From Candidatus Heimdallarchaeota archaeon (GTDB lineage Archaea > Asgardarchaeota > Heimdallarchaeia > Heimdallarchaeales > Heimdallarchaeaceae): a stretch of DNA of 38,144 bases. The position numbers and the translations under genes are program-made. The notes under the pieces are model-generated. The model had not been told where the DNA came from. It was given only the letters and a program-made list of their open reading frames with translations, and did no database searches. The DNA is taken from positions 1 to 38,144 of the forward strand of contig JAUVXQ010000001.1 in NCBI GenBank assembly GCA_030603505.1, written 5' to 3'. This document shows positions 14,745 through 22,748 of the stretch, one piece after another (within the stretch, counting starts at the first letter, position 1; the number at the start of each line of letters is the position of its first letter).

Positions 14745-15449
14745 CTATTTGTTGTTTAAAGGTAAATACTGATCAACTGGGGAAAAGCGGCTCAGAACAT
14801 TGAATTTCTCAGCATATTTGACTCCACAAGCCATACCATCATTTCTTCTTCTTACATAAAGCCAATCAGATGTTGTCCAACCATAAAATTCAGAATAGAG
14901 ATCGAATGCTTTTTCTATTTTTTCATATTGATTTGATACATCGATGTAACAAGTTCTTAATGGAGAATTACGTTCGTAATACATGAACATAGGTAACTGG
15001 AAAGATGGTCGGTGGGGTGAAAAAGGAGATGTTAAACGAGGAATTCGTGCAAATGTCATCCCATCATAGAGAAGTTGAGTTGTTCCACGATGATCAGGAT
15101 GTGTACTATTTTGTCCCCATGCAATGATAGCATCTGGTTTTATATCCGCAATAACTTTAGCCATTTCAAGAGCATTTTCTCGGGATGGAATAACTGAAGT
15201 ATCGCCATACCCTAGAAATTTGATTTCACAATCTATAATTTCTCCTACTATTTTTCCTTGTTCCTCTCTAGTTTTTTTAATTTCAGAAAAACTCATGCTT
15301 TCAAAAAATGAGGCCATTTCGCCAGAAGTTGTAAAGCTAAGAACAACTCTGTCACCTTTTTCTGCGTGTTTTAATAATGTTCCAATACATCCAAGTTCGT
15401 CATCTGGATGTGCAAAACATGCAAAAATTGTCTTCTCACTATCAGTCAT
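14745..15449 (-). CDS. PIG-L/LmbE-family zinc-dependent deacetylase
   Basis: This family removes N-acetyl groups from GlcNAc-type substrates such as GlcNAc-inositol or bacillithiol and mycothiol precursors. The 234-residue protein carries the diagnostic 'FAHPDDELGCIG' (His 14, Asp 16/17; metal and catalytic Asp) and 'HPDHRGTTQ' (117-125; second metal site with the catalytic His). 'LSFTTSGEMAS' is the conserved strand-loop between them. No signal peptide is present, so it is cytoplasmic. In archaea such enzymes may act in glycolipid or N-glycan metabolism; the substrate cannot be read from sequence. No ribosome-binding site precedes the ATG. A TATA-like 'TATTTAAAATA' about 26 bases upstream suggests a leaderless transcript. 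Confidence 0.88.
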   Translation of the reverse strand: MTDSEKTIFACFAHPDDELGCIGTLLKHAEKGDRVVLSFTTSGEMASFFESMSFSEIKKTREEQGKIVGEIIDCEIKFLGYGDTSVIPSRENALEMAKVIADIKPDAIIAWGQNSTHPDHRGTTQLLYDGMTFARIPRLTSPFSPHRPSFQLPMFMYYERNSPLRTCYIDVSNQYEKIEKAFDLYSEFYGWTTSDWLYVRRRNDGMACGVKYAEKFNVLSRFSPVDQYLPLNNK

Positions 15450-15694
15450 TTTGATATCAATTCTGTGTATTTTAAATAGTTATTAATTTTTGCTTCTTTC
15501 AACAACTTGGTAAATTTTTTAATTTGTCTATCCTTGTTAGGTTTTAATAGGAAAAACCGGATGAATTAGTGGACTAGATTGTTTAAATAGCAGTTGAGGA
15601 CTCATTATTCCTCTTGATAAAGAACAAAAACCTAATAACGTTTTGAACCAAAAGATTATCATAGTTGAAAACAGTCAAATGTGAGGACTACCAT

Positions 15695-16450
15695 ATGTAT
15701 GAAGAACCCAGAAAACAAAAATTCGCTCGGATTATTGAAGTACCGATTCCGATTGAATATTGGGACATGCTAGAAGACCTTATTGTTGAATATGGTAACC
15801 CCGAAGATGCCATTTTAGAAGCTATAAAATCGCATCATAAAGAACGATGGGGAACATTTGAGGAAATAAGCGTTAAACCTTCATTCAGTTCCCAGATTTT
15901 TAGGAGAAAAAGTCATCAGATTAGTACACCCATAACTAGTGGAAAGATTTCCAAAATTACTGAAAATGGTAAAAAGTTTGAACAAAGAACACAAAAAGAT
16001 ATAGCTAAATTTGATGAGTTATTAGATAAATTGAAGGTTTTTATTGAAGAAACAAAAGAGAAAGGTTCAGAAGCTAAAATCATTTCAGTTGTAGAAGAAG
16101 ACAAAGAGAAAAAAGAATCTTTATCAGAAGAAGAGGGAGTAAGAGATGCCAAGTTCGACCAAGTTCTTGAAAAATTAGATGGACTAATATCGATTGATGA
16201 CTTGAAAAATGAAATAACATCACTAAAATCTATAGTAAGCAAATTAGGAACCACAAGCGTAAGAACCAGAGGAAAATATTCTGATAGAAGAGCTGATCTC
16301 TCTTCCTTAGATTTAACAATAAATGAAACAGTTGATAAAGGTCTCTTAGCACCTCCAGAGCGTCCAGCACTAGATGATGTGTTAGATAGTGTACTACTTT
16401 TTGATGATAGTGATTTAGATGAAGAAGAGGAAAATAAAAAAAACAAATAG
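15695..16450 (+). CDS. Ribbon-helix-helix-like protein with coiled coil and acidic tail
   Basis: This is a 251-residue protein of unknown function. The N-terminal 60 residues ('IIEVPIPIEYWDMLEDLIVE', then 'YGNPEDAILEAIKSHHKERW') follow the strand-helix-helix pattern of ribbon-helix-helix DNA-binding or dimerisation modules. A basic linker follows, then charged helices containing an internal repeat ('AKFDELLDKLKVF' and 'AKFDQVLEKLDGL'). The tail is 'PPERPALDDVLDSVLLFDDS' followed by an acidic, Lys-ended terminus. The tail resembles a short linear binding motif on a disordered segment. The frame is open from a TTG at 15665, but the ATG at 15695 has GTGAGG eight bases upstream and is preferred. 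It converges on the Rab-like GTPase gene, with six bases between stops. Confidence 0.65.
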   Translation: MYEEPRKQKFARIIEVPIPIEYWDMLEDLIVEYGNPEDAILEAIKSHHKERWGTFEEISVKPSFSSQIFRRKSHQISTPITSGKISKITENGKKFEQRTQKDIAKFDELLDKLKVFIEETKEKGSEAKIISVVEEDKEKKESLSEEEGVRDAKFDQVLEKLDGLISIDDLKNEITSLKSIVSKLGTTSVRTRGKYSDRRADLSSLDLTINETVDKGLLAPPERPALDDVLDSVLLFDDSDLDEEEENKKNK

Positions 16451-16456
16451 AGTTTT

Positions 16457-16987
16457 TTATTTTTCCATAACAAGTAAACCTGCTAGTTTTGTGAAAGCAT
16501 CTTCTACCTGTTCTCCTGTTAAAGCACTAGTTTTTATAAAATCAAAACCTTTAATATGGGTATTCATTTTTTGACATTCATCATCTGAAACAGCAATTTT
16601 ATTCTGCAAATCGTTTTTATTACCAATCAAAAGAATATGTGTTTCTTTTCCACAATTATCAATAAATTCTTGATTCCATTTTTTAACATTTTTTAGGGTA
16701 GAATCACGTGTTAAATCGAATACTAATAGAGCTGCTTTTGCCCCTCTATAAAACGTGTGTCTGATAAATCTAAAGCGCTCTTGACCTGCAAGGTCCCATA
16801 TTGAGAGAGCAACTATTGTCCCATTCTTCAAGGTGACGAATCGCTCACTAGGTTCCATACCAATGGTCATCAAATAAGACTCAGCAAATTTATCATGGAC
16901 AAACTTTTGAACTAAAGATGTCTTCCCTACTGCAGCATCACCCAATAGCAAAATTTTGAAATTATAATCAGGTTGGATTCTACTCAT
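16457..16987 (-). CDS. Small Ras/Rab-superfamily GTPase
   Basis: This is a eukaryote-type small GTPase, 176 residues from the preferred ATG. It shows all five G motifs: G1 'GDAAVGKTS', G2 Thr in 'YLMTIGMEP' (a Rab-like 'TIG' switch I), G3 'WDLAGQERF' with the catalytic Gln, G4 'NKND' and G5 'TSAL'. The Rab-like 'WDLAGQERFRFIRHTFYRGA' stretch follows switch II. There is no C-terminal cysteine, so no prenylation site. Asgard genomes encode many such GTPases, whose partners are mostly unknown. The ORF can begin at a TTG (16996). The ATG at 16987 overlaps the stop of the upstream gene (ATGAGTAG), which indicates translational coupling. Confidence 0.93.
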   Translation of the reverse strand: MSRIQPDYNFKILLLGDAAVGKTSLVQKFVHDKFAESYLMTIGMEPSERFVTLKNGTIVALSIWDLAGQERFRFIRHTFYRGAKAALLVFDLTRDSTLKNVKKWNQEFIDNCGKETHILLIGNKNDLQNKIAVSDDECQKMNTHIKGFDFIKTSALTGEQVEDAFTKLAGLLVMEK

Positions 16988-17300
16988 TTTTCTCAACTAG
17001 TAAAGATTTTTCTATTTCCTCTAAATTTACTTTAAGACTTTTTAAATAGAATTTCTCGAAATTCCCTTGCGATCGATTTATTGTTGAAAGTGAGATACAT
17101 AAATCAAGGATTAGGTCATAATTCTCCTTCTCATTTTTTTCAGGAATATATTTTTGAAGTTGGGCTAAAGTTTTTTTAGTTTTATTTGCTACACTTTTTT
17201 TATCAACTTTTCCTGATTCAAAAGCCGCGAATATTGTTTTCATCCAAGTGATAATAGTGTGCAAATTTGATATGTTTGACATAGGCTCTATGTGTGTCAT
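16980..17300 (-). CDS. Small helical protein co-translated with the GTPase
   Basis: This 106-residue protein has no recognisable family. Apart from a short N-terminus it is predicted helical ('TIITWMKTIFAAFESG', 'KTKKTLAQLQKYIPE', 'YDLILDLCISLSTINR', 'NLEEIEKSLLVEKNE'), consistent with a four-helix bundle. There are no membrane segments. Its stop codon overlaps the start of the GTPase gene by eight bases, so the two are almost certainly made together. It may be a regulator or effector of the GTPase; that is inference from context only. A perfect 9-base inverted repeat overlaps its promoter region (17314-17334). Confidence 0.65.
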   Translation of the reverse strand: MTHIEPMSNISNLHTIITWMKTIFAAFESGKVDKKSVANKTKKTLAQLQKYIPEKNEKENYDLILDLCISLSTINRSQGNFEKFYLKSLKVNLEEIEKSLLVEKNE

Positions 17301-17313
17301 TACGAATTTAATA

Positions 17314-17334
17314 ATATATTAAAACTTAATATAT
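17314..17334. repeat. Inverted repeat (9 + 3 + 9) in the GTPase operon promoter
   Basis: ATATATTAA, a three-base spacer, and its exact reverse complement TTAATATAT lie 14-34 bases before the first gene of the GTPase pair. The element overlaps the likely TATA box. It could be an operator for a dimeric regulator; the winged-helix gene is the next gene upstream. In AT-rich DNA a chance palindrome is possible. Confidence 0.4.
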
Positions 17335-17435
17335 CTTTGCATTTTGTTCAGGTAAGAATGTGTAATTTAGACTTCATTTAGGTAACATTCTTCATAGTAA
17401 AAATTGAAAAATAAATTGAAAAAGAATAATAAGGG

Positions 17436-17469
17436 AAAAAAACTCCCCTCTCCGTCCCAATAAAAAACT
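17436..17469 (-). terminator. Probable terminator after the winged-helix gene
   Basis: Read on the minus strand just past the stop at 17485, there are two T runs (TTTTTT and TTTTTTT). The second lies between GGGGAG and CCC, giving a short weak hairpin. This fits archaeal T-tract termination and separates the winged-helix gene from the GTPase operon. Confidence 0.4.
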
Positions 17470-17484
17470 CTAATTAAAACTTAA

Positions 17485-17754
17485 TTATGCTGATTGTGTT
17501 ACTTTTTCTTTATCCTTGAGGAATTCGAAAGTATTTCGTAATTCAGGAGCAAGATAATAATAAACACTGCGCATATCACTAAGATTAGACATTTTCTTGA
17601 GGATACCTTTCTCTAGCAGCCTTCTTATTCCGTATCTTATAGTTCTTTCTGGTTGTTTGACGGAAGCCAGGATATCTTTTTGCGTCATAGCACCTATCTT
17701 ATCTAAGACTTTGATTATATCTTCTCCGCCTCTTGGCAATTTTCTTCTTTTCAT
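17485..17754 (-). CDS. Small winged-helix transcriptional regulator
   Basis: This is an 89-residue DNA-binding protein. 'GGEDIIKVLDKIGAMTQKDI' forms helices 1-2, 'KQPERTIRYGIRRLLEKGIL' holds the recognition helix, and 'SDMRSVYYYLAP' is the wing. The pattern fits archaeal MarR/ArsR-like or IclR-N winged helices. There is no ligand-binding domain, so it may act as a constitutive dimer or through protein partners. The frame opens at 17772, but the ATG at 17754 is preferred because GGTGA at 17760-17764 lies five bases upstream. It is transcribed from its own promoter in the 350-base region to the right. Targets are unknown; the inverted repeat at 17314-17334 is a candidate. Confidence 0.8.
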   Translation of the reverse strand: MKRRKLPRGGEDIIKVLDKIGAMTQKDILASVKQPERTIRYGIRRLLEKGILKKMSNLSDMRSVYYYLAPELRNTFEFLKDKEKVTQSA

Positions 17755-18104
17755 GTTATTCACCCTTTTCATTCAGGTTATTCGATTATTCTTTGTAAGC
17801 GTTATAAACTGATGATTCTTGATTGCGGTTCTGTTCGATACTTATGTCTTTATAAATTTTTGCTTCTTCCAATAGCACTCGCTTACGCTCTTTTATAGTA
17901 TTTTAAACATAGAAATAATGGAAAACCACTTTCCACCTATTTTTAAGCCTAACTACCTTTGTTTTGTACATTATATATTGTTATTTAGATATTTATACCT
18001 TTTCCTTTTCTCTTGTTTAACTTCTTGAATGGAAAAAATTATCTCCAAACTAGAAAATTCTACTTATACGTTAAATTTAAAACACTTGTAGCTTTCCCTA
18101 GTTT
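17755..18104. promoter_or_regulatory. 350-base divergent intergenic region
   Basis: No ORF, tRNA or structured RNA is evident here. On the minus strand, 'AAATTTATA' at 17851-17859 is a good TATA candidate for the winged-helix gene, and 'ACTATAAAAGAG' near 17890-17901 is another. On the plus strand, 'TTAAATTTAAAA' at 18071-18082 sits about 28 bases before the GTG of the next gene, which would make that transcript leaderless. The remainder is featureless AT-rich DNA. Confidence 0.4.
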
Positions 18105-18476
18105 GTGACCAACTTCAGAAAACGAGAACTTCTTCTCTTTTATGGAACAGCCTATATGATAATAGCTCTTTTAGAAACTTTATTGTTTACAATTATTCAT
18201 GGAAGCTGGACTTTTAGAAGTATAGCGATAAATTTCAGCATCTGGGGTTTAATATGGCTCATTAGCATGTTCGCTTACCCTGTTTTCTTCATTGATGCTC
18301 AAGCAGAAAAATTAGCTTTGTCTCCGTATCTAAGCCTAATAGGATATGCAATAATCGTTGTAATGTTCATTGTGACATACTTACTCCACAAAAGGGTAGT
18401 AGAAAGACGTGCAGGGAAAAAACTTTCTTTTTCTAGAATATTAGATCTATATTTTCCTCTTTCTAGAAAAAATTAA
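18105..18476 (+). CDS. Small membrane protein, about three transmembrane helices
   Basis: This 123-residue protein is of unknown function. Hydrophobic segments lie at about 10-35 ('LLLFYGTAYMIIALLETLLF'), 40-62 ('INFSIWGLIWLISMFAYPVF') and 77-97 ('LSLIGYAIIVVMFIVTYLLH'), followed by a basic cytoplasmic tail 'KRVVERRAGKKLSF'. The GTG at 18105 has no ribosome-binding site, but a TATA-like box lies about 28 bases upstream, which supports a leaderless start. It is followed by the NAD-kinase-like gene after 55 bases. No conserved motif is visible. Confidence 0.6.
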   Translation: MTNFRKRELLLFYGTAYMIIALLETLLFTIIHGSWTFRSIAINFSIWGLIWLISMFAYPVFFIDAQAEKLALSPYLSLIGYAIIVVMFIVTYLLHKRVVERRAGKKLSFSRILDLYFPLSRKN

Positions 18477-18531
18477 CCTTTTCGTGGTCTAAACCAAAGT
18501 TTAATTTAACACTAATTTTTGTTTATTAAAC

Positions 18532-19650
18532 GTGTTACTTAAGATTGGTTTTATTGTTAATCCAATAGCTGGATTAGGTGGGAAAAAAGCGTGGAAAGGT
18601 ACAGATTCTTTTGATTCTGCTTGGGATTTTTTTGAGAAAGGTGAAAGCCATGCTTTTGAAAGAGTGAAAACAGCTTTATCTTCTTTATCTTCCTCTCTTC
18701 CTCTCACTTTTTATATCTGTGCTGATCCAATGGGAGAAGAACTTCTATCCTCTCTGCCTTTTGAAAAACATCTTGAATATACTCCATTAAAGTCTATTAC
18801 TACTGCTCAAGATACTAAAAATGCTTGTGTTGCCTTCATTCAAAAAAAAGTTGATTTAATCGTTTTTGTAGGTGGTGATGGTACCGCAAGAGACGTTGCA
18901 TCAATTATAAGCGATAAAATACCCATCCTTGGAATCCCTTCAGGAGTTAAAATGTTCAGTGGTTGCTTCTTATATCGTCCATCAGACTTTGGTGATATAA
19001 TAGAAGCAATGGTTAAAGAGGATGTAGACTTTGCCCCAGAAGATATAATGGACGTTGATGAGAAACTGTTTAGAGAAAACAAAGTCTATGCAACTCTTTT
19101 TAGTCAATCGATAGTTCCTCAGAAACCTGGGTTAATACAAGGAGGAAAAGTTTCTTCATCGAGTGATTCAATGGATAGTTTCTTTTCAATGGGTTTAGAA
19201 CTAGAAGAGGTGTATAAAATCAATGAAGGAATAGTTCTTTTAGGCACTGGAAGTACTATTTTCCACGTAATGAAAGGGTTGGATCTAGAAAAAACTCTAC
19301 TGGGAGTCGATGTATTAACAGAGGGTAAGTTGACTCACAAGGATGTAGATGAGAACCTACTTTATGAGATTGTAAAAGGACAAGATGTTAAAATTATATT
19401 GACTCCAATAGGGGGAACAGGTTTTATTTTTGGTAGAGGTAATCAACAAATAAGTGCGCGTATTCTAAATAATATCAAGTCTTTGCAAATTATCATAATT
19501 TCTACTGAAACGAAACTAGAAACTATTGACGCTTTGCAATTGGATTTAAATGAACAGGTGAATATCTCTGACATAAAAAATGGTTTTGTAAAGGTATTAG
19601 TGGGATTTCATCAATATAAACTAAAGAAAATCGTCTTGACAACTGTTTAA
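18532..19650 (+). CDS. ATP-NAD kinase-like protein (COG3199 family)
   Basis: This is a predicted NAD kinase-fold enzyme, 372 residues. The N-terminal 'KIGFIVNPIAGLGGKKAWKG' is the COG3199 signature. 'VFVGGDGTARDVAS' (112-124) is the nucleotide-binding GGDGT motif shared by NAD and diacylglycerol kinases. 'ILGIPSGVKMFSGCF' follows as in family members. The C-terminal half contains 'LLGTGSTIFHVMKGL', 'LLGVDVLTEGKLTHKDVDE' and 'LTPIGGTGFIFGRGNQQIS', all standard for COG3199. The reaction is probably ATP- or polyphosphate-dependent phosphorylation of NAD or a related substrate, but COG3199 specificity is not certain. The GTG start at 18532 gives the full family N-terminus. Confidence 0.88.
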   Translation: MLLKIGFIVNPIAGLGGKKAWKGTDSFDSAWDFFEKGESHAFERVKTALSSLSSSLPLTFYICADPMGEELLSSLPFEKHLEYTPLKSITTAQDTKNACVAFIQKKVDLIVFVGGDGTARDVASIISDKIPILGIPSGVKMFSGCFLYRPSDFGDIIEAMVKEDVDFAPEDIMDVDEKLFRENKVYATLFSQSIVPQKPGLIQGGKVSSSSDSMDSFFSMGLELEEVYKINEGIVLLGTGSTIFHVMKGLDLEKTLLGVDVLTEGKLTHKDVDENLLYEIVKGQDVKIILTPIGGTGFIFGRGNQQISARILNNIKSLQIIIISTETKLETIDALQLDLNEQVNISDIKNGFVKVLVGFHQYKLKKIVLTTV

Positions 19651-19673
19651 ATTACAATTATAGGTCAACTTTT

Positions 19674-20603
19674 CTAGAATTCTTTTATGAGCAGCATTTT
19701 AAGATTATGAACATCATCATCGTATTCTCTCTTAATTAATTCAATTGACTTTTTGAATTCCATATTCTTTATCTTATCTTTGAATTCTTCAGCTTTTTCA
19801 GCTACTTCGGTTTTGTATTCGTTAATATTCTCTTCACTAGGTATTTCTTTTTGAATTAACACGAATAACATTAGTGCCTTCTCAATAAGTATAACCAGAG
19901 GGAAACAAGCTTCATATACAGAAAGTCGTAATTCTTCAGCGATGCACTGTTTTAATGATCTTGCAATATCTGGAAGTATTACAGGGTCTAGAACCAATTG
20001 TTTACTTTGTTTGTTTGTAAAGTAGTCTAGAAGCTGCAGAATCTTTGTCTTCAATTCGGGAGTAAACTCCTGAAATTCTTTTGGTTTAAGATTTAACATG
20101 TTTTTTTCATCATATGCAACAGTCAACTTTTCTTCTTCTACAATCTCTTCTTTTACTTCTTCAATACTCTCTGATTGAGCTTCTAGTACTTTTTCTACAA
20201 TTTCTGGTTCAATTTCTTCAATTATTGCTCGAACTGGTTTTTTAGTGAGGTGGTAGATTTTTCTTAAATCTAGAAATATTGATTTTGCTCTAAAAGACAG
20301 AGTATGAGCTTCACCAGGTTCATAAATGTATTTTCCCTCTCTTTGGATAACTGCTTGGAAGGTACCTTCTTCCCATATTGGAAATGTTAGGGTATACAAA
20401 CCTTGCCCAGATTGCTCTTCAAACTCAAAAAGCTTGGCTTGGGATATGTCTGATTTTAGATTATTATTAGTTCCTATTAGAAGTAATCTATCCGTTTCGT
20501 TACTTTCTCCTGCATAAGAAACTGAAAACTCAACATGGTCCGCTTCATTCACCTTAAACGAAGATAAATACAAAGTAAATTCCTCAGAGTCTGAGCTATT
20601 CAT
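19674..20603 (-). CDS. Unknown protein: beta-rich N-domain, acidic linker, helical C-domain
   Basis: I do not recognise this 309-residue protein. Residues 1-110 alternate short strands ('FTLYLSSFKVNEADHVEFSV', 'LYTLTFPIWEEGTFQAVIQR'), suggesting an immunoglobulin-like beta sandwich. There is no signal peptide, so it seems cytoplasmic. Residues 120-165 are a Glu-rich linker ('IIEEIEPEIVEKVLEAQSES' onward). Residues 180-309 are helical with one hydrophobic stretch ('ACFPLVILIEKALMLFVLIQ') that could be a buried helix or a membrane hairpin. It converges on the NAD-kinase-like gene with a 23-base gap and is followed upstream by a DegT aminotransferase gene on the same strand. No ribosome-binding site of the GGTGA type is present. 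Confidence 0.55.
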   Translation of the reverse strand: MNSSDSEEFTLYLSSFKVNEADHVEFSVSYAGESNETDRLLLIGTNNNLKSDISQAKLFEFEEQSGQGLYTLTFPIWEEGTFQAVIQREGKYIYEPGEAHTLSFRAKSIFLDLRKIYHLTKKPVRAIIEEIEPEIVEKVLEAQSESIEEVKEEIVEEEKLTVAYDEKNMLNLKPKEFQEFTPELKTKILQLLDYFTNKQSKQLVLDPVILPDIARSLKQCIAEELRLSVYEACFPLVILIEKALMLFVLIQKEIPSEENINEYKTEVAEKAEEFKDKIKNMEFKKSIELIKREYDDDVHNLKMLLIKEF

Positions 20604-20685
20604 TATACATTCCTTAGACTATAACCAAAAAAGGTTTTCGGAAAAGACGCGCTAGAAAATGAAAAGAAAAATATTTGTAATTATT

Positions 20686-21828
20686 CTAGGTTGTTTTAAA
20701 AAATTCTTTAAGAGTTTGAGTTATGTATTGAATTTTCTCGTCTGTTAAAGTAGAAACCATTGGAATTTCAAAATGGTTACGGGCAGTGTATTCAGAATTG
20801 GGACAAGAAACCTTACTATAATCAGGATAATTGATAACTCTGGACATATGCCAAGTAGACAAATCCTTGTAGCAGTCTTGTTCATAGGATACGGTTTCAT
20901 ATATAGTTCTTGAACTAACACCCTTTGATTTAAGATATTCAATGACTTCTTTTGGTTTCTTTTTTTCATTTAAGAGTACTGGCGCCATTATGTAATCGGA
21001 GTGTTGGTGTCCTGGTAAGATTTTTTGTATGCGTAAATCCTCAATTTCACCAAGAAGATTCCTATAGAGTTTGCCGTTCCTATGTCTTCTAGACATTATT
21101 TCATTAGCTCTATCAATTTGAACACAAAGAATAGAGGCAGCTATATCTGTTATACGATAATTATAGCCAATACGGTAATGCGAATACCCTCCTGCTGGGT
21201 TTCGACCATGATTTTTAATGCTTTTTAATTTTTCATAAATAGTTTCATCATTACAGATAACTGCTCCACCTTCACCAGATACTAAATTTTTTGTTCCATA
21301 AAACGAAAAACATCCTAAATCTCCAAAGTTCCCCATATGTTTTCCATCAATCCTTGCATCGTGAGCTTGAGCACAATCTTCGATAATTTTAAGATCATAA
21401 TCTTCAGCTATATCTTGTATTGCTTTCATGTCACAAGGGTTACCAAAAATATGTACTGGCATTATAGCTTTTGTTTTGTTAGTAATTTTCTCTTCAAGTT
21501 TTTCAGGATCAATATTGTACGTTTCTGGATCAATGTCTGCAAAAATTGGTATTGCACCATTGAAGAAAATAACATTTGAGGACGCAATAAACGTAAAAGG
21601 AGTTGTTATTACCTCATCCTTAGGGCCTATATCTAAAGCTGTTATAGCCATATGTAATGAACATGTTCCATTTACAGCTGTTACAACATGTTTTGCCCCA
21701 GTAAATTCTGAAAATTTCTCCTCAAAAACTCGAGCAAATTTCCCTTCAGCTAAGAAACGGCTTTTTACAACTTCAATAACCGCTTCTACTTCTTTTTCTC
21801 TAATATTAACATCTACAACAGGAATCAT
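20686..21828 (-). CDS. DegT/DnrJ/EryC1/StrS sugar aminotransferase
   Basis: This PLP enzyme belongs to the family that aminates nucleotide-linked keto-sugars for glycans and surface polymers. The 380-residue length is typical. Motifs are 'VNGTCSLHMAITALDIGPKD' (cofactor phosphate site), 'VIEDCAQAHDA'-type 'IIEDCAQAHDARI' with the PLP-nitrogen Asp, and 'GCFSFYGTKNLVSGEGGAV' with PLP Lys 180. 'IGYNYRITDIAASI' is the conserved substrate/dimer segment. It is cytoplasmic and probably supplies an amino sugar for N-glycosylation. No other sugar-pathway gene is adjacent, so the substrate is unknown. A TATA-like 'TTTTAAAAG' lies about 30 bases before the ATG, consistent with a short or absent leader. 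Confidence 0.92.
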   Translation of the reverse strand: MIPVVDVNIREKEVEAVIEVVKSRFLAEGKFARVFEEKFSEFTGAKHVVTAVNGTCSLHMAITALDIGPKDEVITTPFTFIASSNVIFFNGAIPIFADIDPETYNIDPEKLEEKITNKTKAIMPVHIFGNPCDMKAIQDIAEDYDLKIIEDCAQAHDARIDGKHMGNFGDLGCFSFYGTKNLVSGEGGAVICNDETIYEKLKSIKNHGRNPAGGYSHYRIGYNYRITDIAASILCVQIDRANEIMSRRHRNGKLYRNLLGEIEDLRIQKILPGHQHSDYIMAPVLLNEKKKPKEVIEYLKSKGVSSRTIYETVSYEQDCYKDLSTWHMSRVINYPDYSKVSCPNSEYTARNHFEIPMVSTLTDEKIQYITQTLKEFFKTT

Positions 21829-21885
21829 ATTAACTATATTTGAGTTAAATTAAGTCCTTTTAAAATTTTTGTTTAAACAGTGTGT

Positions 21886-22746
21886 TTATTTGAAAATATG
21901 ACGAATTTTATAAATTAAATTGCCAAAAGAAAGACGTCTAAGTGATTTATGAAGCTCGACTTCTCTAGTTTTACTATCGATAATTGCCCATTTACCTTCA
22001 ACTAGTGCTCCTGGATTCAACAGAAACTGATTGTTTTTGTACTCATAATTCTGTGATTCATGAACATGTCCGGCAAAAACATAATTATAATGCATTTTTG
22101 AAATATGCTCTCTAATAAGCTCACTCCCACAATGTGTGGATTGTTTTGGCATGTAATCTAAATTGGAATCTTTTGGAGGTTCATGGAACAACCCAAATAG
22201 GATATGATTATCCTTCGTTTCAAGATCTTTAATTTTTATTTCCAATTTGGAAAGATCTTCTCTGATGTCATCCTTCTTCTTTTCTCCTGGTGTTTGAAAT
22301 GGTATTCTGTAATTTGCAGGCGAACAAAAACCATAACCTGCTACAGCCCAATTATCATATTCAACAACTGAATTACCAATATAGAAAATGGAATTTGACT
22401 TTTCATCCGCTAATAGTTTTAGATGTTCTCTAACTCCTTTAGTATCGCTATTTCCATGAGTAAGAAAAACTGGAATGTTCACTTCTAATAAGATCTCAAA
22501 TATTTTTTCAGCAGTTTTTATTTGAAATTCTGTAAATTGATGAAGATATTGTCCATAAACCAGTTCAATATATTTTTCCCTTGAGATTCTTCCACTCTTA
22601 ATAAGGGACTTGAGAATCAAAGAATAGGATATTGTCCCCGCAATGTCTCCTGTGATAAAAAGAGCTTGGCACTGCATAATTTGTCTCTTTATTCTTTTTA
22701 AGTCGCTTACACATCCGTGTAAGTCCCCTATTATGGCGAATCTCAC
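21886..22746 (-). CDS. Calcineurin-like metallophosphoesterase
   Basis: This 286-residue cytoplasmic phosphoesterase has the five metal-site motifs of the superfamily: 'IGDLHG' (6-11), 'TGDIAG' (32-37), 'HGNSD' (97-101, a variant of GNHD), 'GLFHEPP' and 'FAGHVHES'. The substrate (phosphoprotein, nucleotide or other phosphoester) cannot be told. The GTG start at 22746 lies two bases past the stop of the upstream hutH-family gene. Its GGTGA site (22753-22757) is inside the last codons of that gene, so translation of the two is coupled. The functional link to histidine degradation is unknown. Confidence 0.87.
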   Translation of the reverse strand: MRFAIIGDLHGCVSDLKRIKRQIMQCQALFITGDIAGTISYSLILKSLIKSGRISREKYIELVYGQYLHQFTEFQIKTAEKIFEILLEVNIPVFLTHGNSDTKGVREHLKLLADEKSNSIFYIGNSVVEYDNWAVAGYGFCSPANYRIPFQTPGEKKKDDIREDLSKLEIKIKDLETKDNHILFGLFHEPPKDSNLDYMPKQSTHCGSELIREHISKMHYNYVFAGHVHESQNYEYKNNQFLLNPGALVEGKWAIIDSKTREVELHKSLRRLSFGNLIYKIRHIFK

Positions 22747-22748
22747 TA

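Noticed and set aside
15916..16473. Serine-rich 185-codon open frame on the minus strand
   Set aside because: It is the complement of the Lys/Glu-rich coiled-coil gene at 15695-16450; low-complexity Ser content is the expected mirror of GAA/AAA/GAT codons, and it has no ribosome-binding site.
17755..18104. A possible tRNA or structured RNA in the longest intergenic gap
   Set aside because: A GGTTCTGTTCGATAC-like string was noticed, but no acceptor or anticodon stem can be paired around it. Only TATA-like elements are supportable.
21428..21853. 141-codon open frame on the plus strand
   Set aside because: It is antisense to the DegT aminotransferase, whose motifs and length are intact; there is no independent support.
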